Source: JAHCIE01 sp034431435 (GTDB lineage Bacteria; Chloroflexota; Anaerolineae; Epilineales; JAHCIE01). Taken from it: a stretch of DNA of 64,000 nt. The DNA lies in assembly GCA_034431435.1 (NCBI GenBank), contig DAOUDG010000094.1:1-64000 (forward strand), written 5' to 3'. The notes beneath the pieces are model-generated. The model ran no database searches. It saw nothing but the letters and a program-made list of their open reading frames with translations, and had not been told where the DNA came from. Shown here piece by piece: positions 44,924 through 53,692 of the stretch. The translations under genes and the position numbers were made by a program. The first letter of the stretch is position 1. Each line of letters begins with the position of its first letter.

Positions 44924-45334
44924 TTAGTCGGCGGCGAAGGCGACATCGCCGCTAGGTCTGAGGTGGCTTGCCCGCTCCAGGCGGTCCAGGACGAGTTGGC
45001 GGAGATCGCGCAGGTCGAACGGCTTAGCCAGCCAGGCTGCGCCCAGCATCAGCGTGGCCTGTTCGAGGGCTGGCGAGGGGCAGCCTGTGATCAGGATGCC
45101 CTGGGCAGGTGGTTGCTGTGTCTGCGCCTGACGGAGAACCTGGAAGCCGTTGGCGTCGGGCAGAAGGTAGTCGGCGATGACCAGATCGTACCGATTGCAC
45201 GCCAGACGTTCCAGGGCTGCCTGGCCGGAGGCGGCGGTATCGACCTGCCCACCGGGGCATAGCCCGCTCAGGTAGCGCTGCAGGAGCAGGCCGAGGCTGA
45301 TTTCGTCATCCACGATCAGAATACGCGCGCTCAC
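44924..45334 (-). CDS. Single-domain response regulator
   Basis: 136 residues, receiver domain only. The acidic pocket VDDE, the phospho-acceptor Asp55 in VIADYLLPD, and the conserved Lys in AKPFDL are present. GTG 45334 is preferred, with GGAGG four bases upstream; a TTG at 45361 would add nine residues. It is the first gene behind the sigma-54 promoter. With no output domain it probably signals by protein contact, perhaps with the downstream proteins. Confidence 0.88.
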   Translation of the reverse strand: MSARILIVDDEISLGLLLQRYLSGLCPGGQVDTAASGQAALERLACNRYDLVIADYLLPDANGFQVLRQAQTQQPPAQGILITGCPSPALEQATLMLGAAWLAKPFDLRDLRQLVLDRLERASHLRPSGDVAFAAD

Positions 45335-45386
45335 AGGACCTCCATGTGGGTGAACACTCAACCCCCCCGTTCACTATCCCTGATGT

Positions 45387-45404
45387 ATGCAAAACGTGTG
45401 CCAA
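45387..45404 (-). promoter_or_regulatory. Sigma-54 (-24/-12) promoter
   Basis: On the - strand TTGGCAC, five bases, TTGCAT: GG and GC elements at the exact spacing, matching the YTGGCAC-N5-TTGCW consensus. Transcription would begin near 45377, about 43 nt before the receiver-gene GTG. rpoN and an NtrC-type activator are encoded just upstream. I noticed no equally good match elsewhere in the window. Confidence 0.85.
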
Positions 45405-45435
45405 TCGCCGCTTTTCGCGTATTGGATTCGTCAAT

Positions 45436-45646
45436 TTGCCGAAACTTGGTGGCAAGGCCAGGCTCCGGGGGTCGTGGGGCGCTGGCGGCGACGGCGACCG
45501 GCGCGCAGCGAAGCTCGATCAGCCACGGGCGGGCAGCCTATGGGGGCAGCGGCCGGGGTTTGGGGGTGGGTCGGGGGTTAGCGCGATGTAGCCAGGGAGG
45601 GAAGACCCAGCGGCAGATGCGGCATAGTTGGGGAAATTGCCGAAAC
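45436..45646. repeat. Direct repeats upstream of the sigma-54 promoter
   Basis: TTGCCGAAAC occurs at 45436-45445 and at 45637-45646. TTGGGGAA-like motifs also recur near 45628, 45670 and 45699. They lie 30-300 bp upstream of the -24 box, the range of activator-binding sites for NtrC-type proteins. The 359-nt region 45405-45763 holds no gene. Confidence 0.35.
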
Positions 45647-45733
45647 CGAGGGGCGAATAGGACGGTGGTTGGGGAATATTCCGCGTCGCCGGGTTACAGT
45701 GGGGAAACCAACGCGGCGCGAGAGACAACGACG

Positions 45734-45758
45734 CCTGCGTCCCCATGAGGGACGCAGG
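45734..45758 (-). terminator. Terminator after the NtrC-type gene
   Basis: Perfect ten-base-pair stem CCTGCGTCCC / GGGACGCAGG around a 5-nt loop, five bases after the stop codon. It would isolate the rpoN operon from the sigma-54-driven operon downstream. Confidence 0.7.
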
Positions 45759-45763
45759 TCGAA

Positions 45764-47155
45764 TCAGGCCTCCTGGCGCTCAGCGTCTCGTCGCTTCTGT
45801 AGCCGATAGCGCAGCTCATCGCGTGAGATGTTCAGGATTTGGGCGGCCAGGGTCTGATTGCCACCTGACTGCTCCATAGCCTGGGTGATGAGCTGATACT
45901 CCAGGTCGGCAACGGTGCGCTTCAGGTCGACACCGCCGGGGGGGAGTGCGACGCCGGGCTGGAGCGGTGAGGGGGCGGCCTTGTGGTGGGCCACCAGATC
46001 AGCGGGCAGATGCTCTAGCGTGATCTCTGGCCCCTCGCAGAGGATGGCGGCGCGCTCGAGCACGTTGCGCAACTCGCGCACGTTGCCCGGCCAGCGATGG
46101 CGGCGCAGGGCCTCCAGCGCCTCGGGCGACACATCGCGGATATCCTTGGCGAAGACGCGGGCAAAGTCGGAAACGAACTTGGCGACGAACAGGTCGATGT
46201 CCTCCACGCGGTCGCGCAACGGAGGGAGGTCAATCTCGACGACGGCGAGCCGCCAATACAGGTCTTCGCGGAATTCGCCCGTCTCGATGGCGACGCGCAG
46301 GTCGCGATTGGTGGCCGCAATGACACGCAGGTCTACCCGCGTGTCCTGTGTACCACCCAAACGACGCAGTTCGCGGGTCTCCAGCACGCGCAGCAGCTTG
46401 GCCTGCATTTCCAGCTTCATGCTGCCAATCTCGTCGAGAAATAGCGTGCCTCGGTCGGCCAGTTCAATGATGCCCTTCTTCTGGCGCTTGGCTCCCGTGA
46501 ACGCGCCCGCCTCGTAGCCGAACAATTCGCTTTCCAGCAGGTGCTCCGGAATGGCGGCGCAGTTGATGGCGATGAACGACTGGGCGGCGCGCTGGCTGTT
46601 GTGATAGATCAGGCGCGCGACAATCTCCTTGCCGGTGCCGCTCTCGCCCTGAATCAGGACGCTCACCGGGCTGGCGGCGACCCGCTGAATCAGGTGCGTG
46701 ATTTCGTGCATGGCCGAGCTGCGACCGATGACTACGTCGCTGGCCTGCTGGAGCTGGTCGGCGCGCAGGCGGCGAATCTCGCGGCGCAGGCCGACCGTCT
46801 CCAGAGCCTGGCCGAGGAGGCGCTTCAACTCCGTCAGGTCGACCGGCTTGGTCAGGTAGTCGTACGCTCCCTGGCGGATGGCGGCCTTGACGCCGTCCAG
46901 CGAGCCGTAGCCGGTCATGACGATCACCGGTAGATCGGCATCCACCTTCTTGAGGGCGCGCAGCACATCCAGCCCGCGACCGTCGGGGAGATTCTGGTCA
47001 AGCAGGGCGCAGTCGATGTGCCGCGTGTGAACCAGATCGAGGGCGTCGGCGACGGTCGCTGCGGGCAGCGTCTCGTAGCCCTGGTCGTGGAGGGCGCGGG
47101 TGAGAAAGGTGCGGAGGGTGCTCTCATCGTCGAGGATCAGGATAGAGGCGGGCAC
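45764..47155 (-). CDS. Sigma-54-dependent response regulator (NtrC family)
   Basis: 463 residues. Receiver domain 1-120 with phospho-acceptor Asp53; AAA+ domain about 140-370 with Walker A GESGTGKE (170-177), the sigma-54-contacting GAFTGA loop (217-222) and Walker B GTLFLDEIG; Fis-type HTH at the end (NQTLAAQILNISRDELRYRL). All parts needed for ATP-driven opening of sigma-54 promoters are present. It lies 21 nt after the histidine kinase gene, its likely partner. Confidence 0.95.
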   Translation of the reverse strand: MPASILILDDESTLRTFLTRALHDQGYETLPAATVADALDLVHTRHIDCALLDQNLPDGRGLDVLRALKKVDADLPVIVMTGYGSLDGVKAAIRQGAYDYLTKPVDLTELKRLLGQALETVGLRREIRRLRADQLQQASDVVIGRSSAMHEITHLIQRVAASPVSVLIQGESGTGKEIVARLIYHNSQRAAQSFIAINCAAIPEHLLESELFGYEAGAFTGAKRQKKGIIELADRGTLFLDEIGSMKLEMQAKLLRVLETRELRRLGGTQDTRVDLRVIAATNRDLRVAIETGEFREDLYWRLAVVEIDLPPLRDRVEDIDLFVAKFVSDFARVFAKDIRDVSPEALEALRRHRWPGNVRELRNVLERAAILCEGPEITLEHLPADLVAHHKAAPSPLQPGVALPPGGVDLKRTVADLEYQLITQAMEQSGGNQTLAAQILNISRDELRYRLQKRRDAERQEA

Positions 47156-47176
47156 GATCGCATCTCCCCTCGTTGG

Positions 47177-49675
47177 TCAGGGCGTGGCGGGCAGTCGAAC
47201 GGTAAAGACCGCGCCGTGACCCTCGACGCTGTCGACGGTCACGCGGCCCCCATGCTCGTTGATGACCCGCTGGGTAATCGTCAACCCCAGGCCGGTCCCA
47301 TTGCCTTTGGTGGTGAAGAACGGTGTAAAGAGCTTGCTCAGGATCGCGGGCGGGACGCCAGGCCCGGTATCGCCAATATCGACCGCCAGGAAAGCCAGGC
47401 CCGAGTCGGGGTCGGATTCCAGGCGGGTACGCACGGTGAGGACGCCGCCGCCAGGCATCGCCTGGATGGCGTTGATGATCAGGTTGGACATGGCCTGTTC
47501 GATGCGTAGCGGGTCGCAGCGGATGATGGGCGTCGCAGGGTCGTAGTCCTTGATCAGCCGGATCTGGTGCAGGGCGGCGGTGGCGTACCGCCGTGTCAGG
47601 ATGTCGTCCAGAATGTCGGTGATGGAGTTCAGGCCGAGTTGCAGGCGTGGGGTGCGTGACATCTCCAGGATGTCTTCTAGCAACTGGTTGAGGCGCGTGC
47701 TCTCCTTCAAGACCAGGGCCAGAGCGTCATGGTTCGGCTGGTCGGGGGGTGTCTGTTGAGCCAGGTACTGGATGCCGCTGGAGATGCTGGCCAGGGGGTT
47801 GCGCAGCTCGTGGGCAAGCACGGCCGTCATTTCGCCCAATAGGGCGAGGCGGTCCAGTCGCTGGCGCTCTTCCTCGATGGTGCGCTGCTCAGTCAGGTCG
47901 TCGAAGACGACCACAGCGCCGATGATGGCGTTCTTGTCATTGCGTAGCGGGGCGATACTGAGGCGCAGAGGGATACTCTGGCCGTCGGTACGCGTCACGA
48001 CCAGCTCATGGCCGGCAAAGGTCGTGCCGAGGCGCAGGACATGCTGCAGCATGGCGGCCAGGCTACCAGGCGCTTGAAGCACGGCCTCCAGCGTCTGGCC
48101 TACGGTGTCGTCCATGTTGAGCTTGAGCATCTGCTCGGCGGCGTGATTGAGGGATGTCACACAGCCCAATCCGTCGAGCGTGATGATGCCGTTGGTCATG
48201 TTTTGGAAGACGCTCTCGCTGAAGCGCTTGACCTGCTCCAGGTTGCCGACCGTGTCCCCCAACTCGCGGAAGAGGCGGGCGTTCTCGACGGCGACGCCGA
48301 TATGAGCGCCGATGACCTCGAAGAGGGGGACGTCGCGCGAAGAGAATGCCTGGGCGCGGCGCGCCCCGAGCAGAATCACCCCCGCCTCCTCGCCGTGGGC
48401 GAGGAGAGGCACCACCGCCAGACTGGCGACGCCCTCGCCGGTGAGGGCCTGAGCCAGGCTGTCTGGCGAGTAGGGCAGGCTGGGCATGAGCCAGGGCGTG
48501 GCGCTGTGTAGCACCTGACCCAGCAGGCCCGTATCGGGCGCGACAGCGTCGATGCGGGCACAGAAATCGTCACTGAAACCCTGCGCGGCCCATAGGCGGG
48601 CATAGCCGTTACGGATGAAGATCGCACCAGCATCGGCCCCCGACAGGCGCATGAGGCGGTCGAGGGCGATCTCCAGAACCTTGTCGCGCTCGAGGGAACG
48701 ACTGATGGTCGTGGCGATATCGTACAGGGCCAGCTCGCGACGGCGGGCGAGTTCCTCTTCCTCGGCGGACGTCGCGCTAACCTCGCGCAAGAGGAGCCGC
48801 GCGTAGAGCTTGCCCTGGCGGTTGACAGTACGCGCCTCGATGTTGATGAGGCGGCGAGGGTTGTCTTTGAGACCGACGCCCTCGCGGTGGGCATAACCCA
48901 TGATAAGGGCGTCCTCGATGAGTGGGCCGGGGTCGACGTCGAACAGGGCGGCCAGGGACTGGCCGGCAACGGCGGGCTGACTGAGGAGGCTGACGGCGGG
49001 CGCGGTCGCCTCTACGATGCTGCCCTGAGTGTCGGTCATCAGGACAGCGTCGTCGGAATATTGGATGATCTCGCGTAGCTGGGCCTCAACACTGGCGCGC
49101 TGGGTCGCCTCGGCGCGCATCTGGCGCTGCCAGTACACAGTAGTAGCGCCGATGGCCAGGCCCAGTGTCAGCACACCCAGGCCCAGCGCGAGGGCAGGCC
49201 ACGTGTAACGCCCGAAAGGCCCGACGGGCGGCTCGATTACCAGCGCCCCAGTCCCCTCCACAGCGCGCGAGGGGCCGCTGACGAGGGCCGGCTCAGGTTC
49301 GAGGGTCGGGGTCGGCACGGGGGCAATCGAGGAGAGGCCCGAGGCAGGGCGCTCCGGGACGAAGATAGGCGCGACGGGAGCGGGGCCGTCGAAGGCCATG
49401 GGGGTGTCAGGGGCCAGCCAGCCCAGGCCTTCGCCCGTCAGGACCCATAGCCAGCCGTCCTCGGTGCGGGCCAGCAGGTTGAGGAGCGGCGTTCCCTGGG
49501 GGAGCATACGCGGCGGGGCCGACCGTGCGGGGTTGGGATACAGGCCCGCCTCGGTCGGGAGCGTGCCGAGGGGACGGAAGCCAAAGGGCGCCGTTGGCGT
49601 CGGTGACTGGGCGTGGGCGGTGGCGGGGAGGAATGCTACGACGATCAGGAGCGCGAGAAGTAGCCGGGTCAGCAT
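47177..49675 (-). CDS. Membrane sensor histidine kinase with SH3-like, PAS and GAF domains
   Basis: 832 residues from ATG 49675. Signal peptide 1-23; an extracytoplasmic SH3b-like domain (about 30-95); one membrane segment near 160-180; then PAS, GAF and a second PAS; a HisKA domain with GEMTAVLAHELRNPLASI; and an ATPase domain with NLIINAIQAMP, GDTGPGVP and GTGLGL. An upstream ATG at 49786 is rejected because it precedes the signal peptide and lies inside rpoN. The ATG overlaps the end of rpoN by seven bases. It should phosphorylate the adjacent NtrC-type regulator. Confidence 0.92.
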   Translation of the reverse strand: MLTRLLLALLIVVAFLPATAHAQSPTPTAPFGFRPLGTLPTEAGLYPNPARSAPPRMLPQGTPLLNLLARTEDGWLWVLTGEGLGWLAPDTPMAFDGPAPVAPIFVPERPASGLSSIAPVPTPTLEPEPALVSGPSRAVEGTGALVIEPPVGPFGRYTWPALALGLGVLTLGLAIGATTVYWQRQMRAEATQRASVEAQLREIIQYSDDAVLMTDTQGSIVEATAPAVSLLSQPAVAGQSLAALFDVDPGPLIEDALIMGYAHREGVGLKDNPRRLINIEARTVNRQGKLYARLLLREVSATSAEEEELARRRELALYDIATTISRSLERDKVLEIALDRLMRLSGADAGAIFIRNGYARLWAAQGFSDDFCARIDAVAPDTGLLGQVLHSATPWLMPSLPYSPDSLAQALTGEGVASLAVVPLLAHGEEAGVILLGARRAQAFSSRDVPLFEVIGAHIGVAVENARLFRELGDTVGNLEQVKRFSESVFQNMTNGIITLDGLGCVTSLNHAAEQMLKLNMDDTVGQTLEAVLQAPGSLAAMLQHVLRLGTTFAGHELVVTRTDGQSIPLRLSIAPLRNDKNAIIGAVVVFDDLTEQRTIEEERQRLDRLALLGEMTAVLAHELRNPLASISSGIQYLAQQTPPDQPNHDALALVLKESTRLNQLLEDILEMSRTPRLQLGLNSITDILDDILTRRYATAALHQIRLIKDYDPATPIIRCDPLRIEQAMSNLIINAIQAMPGGGVLTVRTRLESDPDSGLAFLAVDIGDTGPGVPPAILSKLFTPFFTTKGNGTGLGLTITQRVINEHGGRVTVDSVEGHGAVFTVRLPATP

Positions 49676-51024
49676 GAGCGGGCAGTTCGGGCGCGGCGAT
49701 GGGCGGCAGGGATGCCCAGCTCGTCGCGATACTTGGCGATGGTGCGGCGCGAGAGATGGTGGCCCTGCCTGGACAGGGCCTCGCACAGTTCCTGGTCAGT
49801 AAGCGGCGTTTGCTCCCCAGCGACCAGGGAGCGCAGCGCGTCTTTCGCCGATCCATCCGCTGCAAAGAAGGCGGACAGGGGCACGATCCGCCCGTCGGGT
49901 AGCTGGGCAAACTTGCCCCGTATAGTGCGGCTGATCGTTGACTCGTGAATGTCCAACTCAGCGGCCAGTTGGACTTGAGTGAGCGGCTTGAGGTCGCGCG
50001 ACCCACCCAGGACGAAGCCACGCTGGGCTTCGGCCACAGCCAACGCGATGTGGGCGATGGTCCGCCAGCGTTGGTGAAGACTGGCGATAAACAGGCGAGC
50101 ACGGGTCACGTACTCGTCTACCTGCGGCGCGTGGGTCGCGGCGCTGGCAATCGGGCGTGGGACGTGGAGCCTGTAGCGCGTCGCCTCAACGACGGTCACC
50201 TTGAACGGTCCCTCCGGGTCGCGTGGGTCCAGATGCAGGATTACATCCGGGGTCAGAACCGGGTCAGCGTTATCTTCGCCCCAGAACGTGTGGGCGGGGT
50301 AGGGCGCGAGGTTGTCGCGGATGAACGCTGCCGCGTCGCGTATGTCCGACTCCGGCGTCTTGAGGGCGCGGGCAAGGCGCGACCAGGCCTGGTGACTGAA
50401 GTCGGTCCAGTGGTCCGCGACGAGGCGCCGGGCCAGCGTCCGGCGGGCATGCTGCACTCCGTCCAGCTGGTCAAGCTGGATGAGCAGCGCCTCGCGGGCG
50501 TCGCGCGCCCCGGTTCCGGGCGGATCGAGAGACTGAACCACAGCCAGTGTGTCCGACACAATCTCCTCGGCGACGCCGAGGCGCTCGGCGAGGGCCGCGA
50601 TACTCTCGGCCAGCCAGCCGCGGTGATCGAGGCTGCCGATGATCTCCACGGCGACTGAGACATGGCGCAAGCTCGGATGAACGCGGACTTGCTCGGTCAG
50701 GTAGTCCGCCAGGCTGCGCGGCGCGCGGAAGTCGTAATCAATGGTATCAGCATGCGACGCTCGCGAAGCAGAGGCGGTGGCTGAACGTCGCTCACGCGCT
50801 GGCTCCTCCACCCAATCCAGCGCCGGGTTATCCGCCATTTCCGCTTCGATGCGGGCGGCGAGATCGTCAGCGGCGAGGGTGAGAAGCTCGCGAGTCAGGA
50901 CGAGTTGCGGCGTGGGCCGCACGGCTGGCGTGAGCTGTGGCGCGGGCTGCATGAGCCATACCTGGTACAGGGTGCGATTGGATGGATGGAAGCGCATTGG
51001 AGGGAATCGCACGCAGCGGTCCAT
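49669..51024 (-). CDS. rpoN: RNA polymerase sigma-54 factor
   Basis: 451 residues from ATG 51024. Region I is short (PTPQLVLTRELLTLAADDL ... NPALDWVEE) and less Gln-rich than in Proteobacteria. The core-binding part, the HTH LAAELDIHESTISRTIRGK and the RpoN box SRRTIAKYRDEL are clear. The predicted transcription start near 51046 excludes the two upstream in-frame starts. GGTAGGG precedes ATG 51024; ATG 50997 remains possible. It heads the operon with the kinase and NtrC-type activator. Confidence 0.93.
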   Translation of the reverse strand: MDRCVRFPPMRFHPSNRTLYQVWLMQPAPQLTPAVRPTPQLVLTRELLTLAADDLAARIEAEMADNPALDWVEEPARERRSATASASRASHADTIDYDFRAPRSLADYLTEQVRVHPSLRHVSVAVEIIGSLDHRGWLAESIAALAERLGVAEEIVSDTLAVVQSLDPPGTGARDAREALLIQLDQLDGVQHARRTLARRLVADHWTDFSHQAWSRLARALKTPESDIRDAAAFIRDNLAPYPAHTFWGEDNADPVLTPDVILHLDPRDPEGPFKVTVVEATRYRLHVPRPIASAATHAPQVDEYVTRARLFIASLHQRWRTIAHIALAVAEAQRGFVLGGSRDLKPLTQVQLAAELDIHESTISRTIRGKFAQLPDGRIVPLSAFFAADGSAKDALRSLVAGEQTPLTDQELCEALSRQGHHLSRRTIAKYRDELGIPAAHRRARTARSC

Positions 51025-51052
51025 GCTGGCTATCGCCCTACCCCCGGTATCC

Positions 51053-51081
51053 ATTCTAGCATATAGACCAACGTAAGTCAA
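51053..51081 (-). promoter_or_regulatory. Promoter of rpoN
   Basis: On the - strand TTGACT (51081-51076), 17-nt spacer, TAGAAT (51058-51053): a near-consensus vegetative promoter, about 30 nt before the chosen ATG. Confidence 0.8.
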
Positions 51082-51136
51082 CGCTAACCATTGGTGACGG
51101 TTGGGAAGAAGCCTTACGCGGCCTTACGCCAACCGC

Positions 51137-51165
51137 TTGACCTGCTCGGCGTTGCTCCCTACAAT
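51137..51165 (+). promoter_or_regulatory. Promoter of the vanW gene (leaderless)
   Basis: TTGACC (51137-51142), 17-nt spacer, TACAAT (51160-51165). The ATG begins at 51173, so transcription starts at or next to it and the mRNA is probably leaderless. Confidence 0.7.
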
Positions 51166-51172
51166 TCCGTCT

Positions 51173-52921
51173 ATGAAGCGTTTGACTCTTGTCGTGGCGG
51201 CTCTCGCGGTCGTCGGCCTGTTGGCTTACTGGCTGCTCTACCGCGAGCGGGTCTACCTGGGCGTCCATAGCGCCGGTTATGACCTGGGCGGCTTGACGCG
51301 CACCCAGGCGGTGGACCTGCTACGCCGCCAGGCAGCGCCCTCGTATGCGGGCCTTCCTCTCACCTTGCGTGGGAGCGGGCGCATCTGGGCGCCTACCTAC
51401 GAGAGTCTGGGCGCGCGCCTGGACGCGGAGGCAACCGCCGACGCCGCCTATCGGGTCGGGCGCGAGCACCCGCTGGGGTTGCTGCGTGCCCTGGCCTTGC
51501 CCCTGGCCCCCGCCAGCCTGGCCCCTGTGGTCGCCATCGACCCCGGCCCTTTCAATGCGTACCTGAACCGCCTGGCGAACGATACGGCGGTAGCGCCGAC
51601 GAATGCGTCGGTGGCGACCTCGGGCACAACGGCGTATGCTGTGCCTGCGCAGTCGGGGCAACGTCTCGATGTGCCCACGTTGGTTCTCCAGCTCCAGGCC
51701 ACGCTGCGCGCGGGCGCAACCACCAGTATCGACTTGCCGATGACTGACGCGCTACCTCAGATCAGCGACTCTAGCGAGGCCGCGCAACAGGCGCTACGGC
51801 TGACGGGCGCGCCCATCAGCCTGGTCCACGGGGACCGCGCCTGGACGCTCAAGCCGGCCGACTTGCAGGCCATGCTCGTCTACAGTGTGGACGAGGCGGG
51901 CCGACTGACGACGACCCTGGACCGCAACCGGGTGCAGGCGTGGGTGGCGCGGCTCAGTCCCGATATCGACCGCCCGGCCAGGGATGGCCGCCTGCGCTGG
52001 GACGCGGCTGCCAGGCGGCCGCTGGCGACCCAGGCAAGCCAGGAGGGGTTGAGCCTGGATGTCCTCGCCTCGACGGCGCGCATTATGGAGACTGCGCAGG
52101 CCAGCCTGCGCCAGGCCGCGCCGCCGTTAGCTGAGCGGCGGGTGGATGCCGTGGTGCGGGGTGTGCCCCCTGGCGTCGATACATCGCGCGTCGACCAGTT
52201 GGGCATCAAGGAACTGGTCTGGGAGGAGACGAGCTATTTTGCAGGGTCGGAGCCGGGGCGCCTGCGCAACATTCAACTCGCGGCGAGCAAGTTCGACGGG
52301 GTGGTGATTCCGGCCGGCGCGACTTTCTCCTTCAACGACACGGTAGGTGAGATCAGCAACAAGACGGGCTACGATGAGACGCTCATCATCGTGGATAACC
52401 AGACCCAGCGTGGGGCAGGCGGTGGGGTGTGCCAGGTCTCGACGACGGTATTTCGCGCGGCCTTCTGGGCAGGCCTGCCCATCGCCGAGCGCTTCGCTCA
52501 TGCCTACCGCGTCAGCTACTACGAGCAGGGGAACAAGCCGCTGGGCCTGGAGGCAACTATCTTTCAGCCCTCAGTCGACCTCAAGTTCAAGAATGATACG
52601 GGCGCACCCTTGCTGATGCACACGTCCGTCAATCCGGCCAACTCAAGCCTGACGGTGCGCCTGTATGGAACGAAACCGCAACGAGAGGTGGCGCTCGAGG
52701 GGTTGGCGGTGAAGAATCGCAAGGCGCCCGGCCCGCCCGTGTATCAGGATGACCCCACGTTAGCCGCCGGGCAGACGAAGCAGGTGGAGTGGCCGCGCGA
52801 AGGCATGGACATCGAGTACTACCGGGTCATCAAGCAGGGCGGGCAGCAGGTCGCTCGCGAGAAGTTCACCAGCGAGTACGTACCGACACAGGCTACCTAT
52901 AAGGTGGGAAAGAAGGCGTAG
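51173..52921 (+). CDS. VanW-family surface protein
   Basis: 582 residues from ATG 51173; the frame extends upstream to 51101 but that lies before the promoter. One N-terminal membrane segment (about 5-22), then two peptidoglycan-binding-4 (YoaR) domains, then a VanW domain with TFSFNDTVGEISNKTGYDE and GGGVCQVSTTVFRAAFWAGL, and a short G5-like end. VanW proteins occur beside vancomycin-resistance genes, but most members have unknown envelope roles. It is divergent from rpoN. Confidence 0.88.
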   Translation: MKRLTLVVAALAVVGLLAYWLLYRERVYLGVHSAGYDLGGLTRTQAVDLLRRQAAPSYAGLPLTLRGSGRIWAPTYESLGARLDAEATADAAYRVGREHPLGLLRALALPLAPASLAPVVAIDPGPFNAYLNRLANDTAVAPTNASVATSGTTAYAVPAQSGQRLDVPTLVLQLQATLRAGATTSIDLPMTDALPQISDSSEAAQQALRLTGAPISLVHGDRAWTLKPADLQAMLVYSVDEAGRLTTTLDRNRVQAWVARLSPDIDRPARDGRLRWDAAARRPLATQASQEGLSLDVLASTARIMETAQASLRQAAPPLAERRVDAVVRGVPPGVDTSRVDQLGIKELVWEETSYFAGSEPGRLRNIQLAASKFDGVVIPAGATFSFNDTVGEISNKTGYDETLIIVDNQTQRGAGGGVCQVSTTVFRAAFWAGLPIAERFAHAYRVSYYEQGNKPLGLEATIFQPSVDLKFKNDTGAPLLMHTSVNPANSSLTVRLYGTKPQREVALEGLAVKNRKAPGPPVYQDDPTLAAGQTKQVEWPREGMDIEYYRVIKQGGQQVAREKFTSEYVPTQATYKVGKKA

Positions 52922-53017
52922 GCCGTATCTCGCGCGCCCGACCGGCGTTACAGAGAGTGCAAAGCCGCCGCTTCTGCGACGGTTTTATGTTGCTCTCGGA
53001 CGGACGGGACAGAGTTT

Positions 53018-53683
53018 ATGATTCCTGATACGACAACAGTGCGCGTGGCAGACCCCGGCGTACTACGCAGTCGCGGCCTGGTGTGGGGCATCGCGACGGT
53101 GGTGGGCATCCTGGGGGTGCTCCTGCTGGGCTTCGTTCTTGGTAAGTGGATAACGGATTCCGACTCGGACGTTGTGGAACTGCCGCGCCAGGCGGCGACG
53201 GCCGCGGTTGCGGCGGCGCCTCAGGCGGCCGCTGCCAGCGCCCCGGCCGTGGGCCTGACAATCGGGCAGCCCGCCCCGGATTTCACATTGCAGACGCCCG
53301 ACGGCCAGACGATGCAGTTGTCTGCCCTCAAGGGCCAGCCTGTGTTGCTCAATTTCTGGGCGACGTGGTGCGGGCCGTGCGCCATCGAGATGCCAGCCCT
53401 CGAGCAGATCTATCGCAAGTATCAAGACCAGGGCCTGGTGGTCCTGGGCGTCAATCAGGGTGAGACCGGGGACCGTGTCACTCAGTACCTCAGGGGTAAC
53501 AATCTATCGTTCCCCAGCGTTCTGGACGCGGAGACCAATGTCGCCCGCCAGTACCGCGTGACGGGCTACCCCACCACCTGGCTGGTCGACGCGGACGGGA
53601 CGCTACGCCAGGTGCGGCGCGGCGCTTTCCTGGACGTGTCGCAGGTCGAGCGGATGGTGGCGGACGTCATCGCGCGCAAATGA
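53018..53683 (+). CDS. TlpA/ResA-like thiol-disulfide protein
   Basis: 221 residues. Single membrane anchor about residues 22-44, Ala-rich linker, then a thioredoxin fold with NFWATWCGPCAIEMPALEQ. The WCGPC pair and the cis-Pro in GYPTTWLVD are intact. Such proteins reduce apocytochromes or rescue misfolded envelope proteins; no cytochrome c maturation genes are here. It is followed nine bases later by a DsbA-like gene, probably one operon. Confidence 0.88.
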   Translation: MIPDTTTVRVADPGVLRSRGLVWGIATVVGILGVLLLGFVLGKWITDSDSDVVELPRQAATAAVAAAPQAAAASAPAVGLTIGQPAPDFTLQTPDGQTMQLSALKGQPVLLNFWATWCGPCAIEMPALEQIYRKYQDQGLVVLGVNQGETGDRVTQYLRGNNLSFPSVLDAETNVARQYRVTGYPTTWLVDADGTLRQVRRGAFLDVSQVERMVADVIARK

Positions 53684-53692
53684 AAGCCCCCC

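Noticed and set aside
49676..49786. N-terminal extension of the histidine kinase
   Set aside because: It lies in rpoN and precedes a clear signal peptide at ATG 49675.
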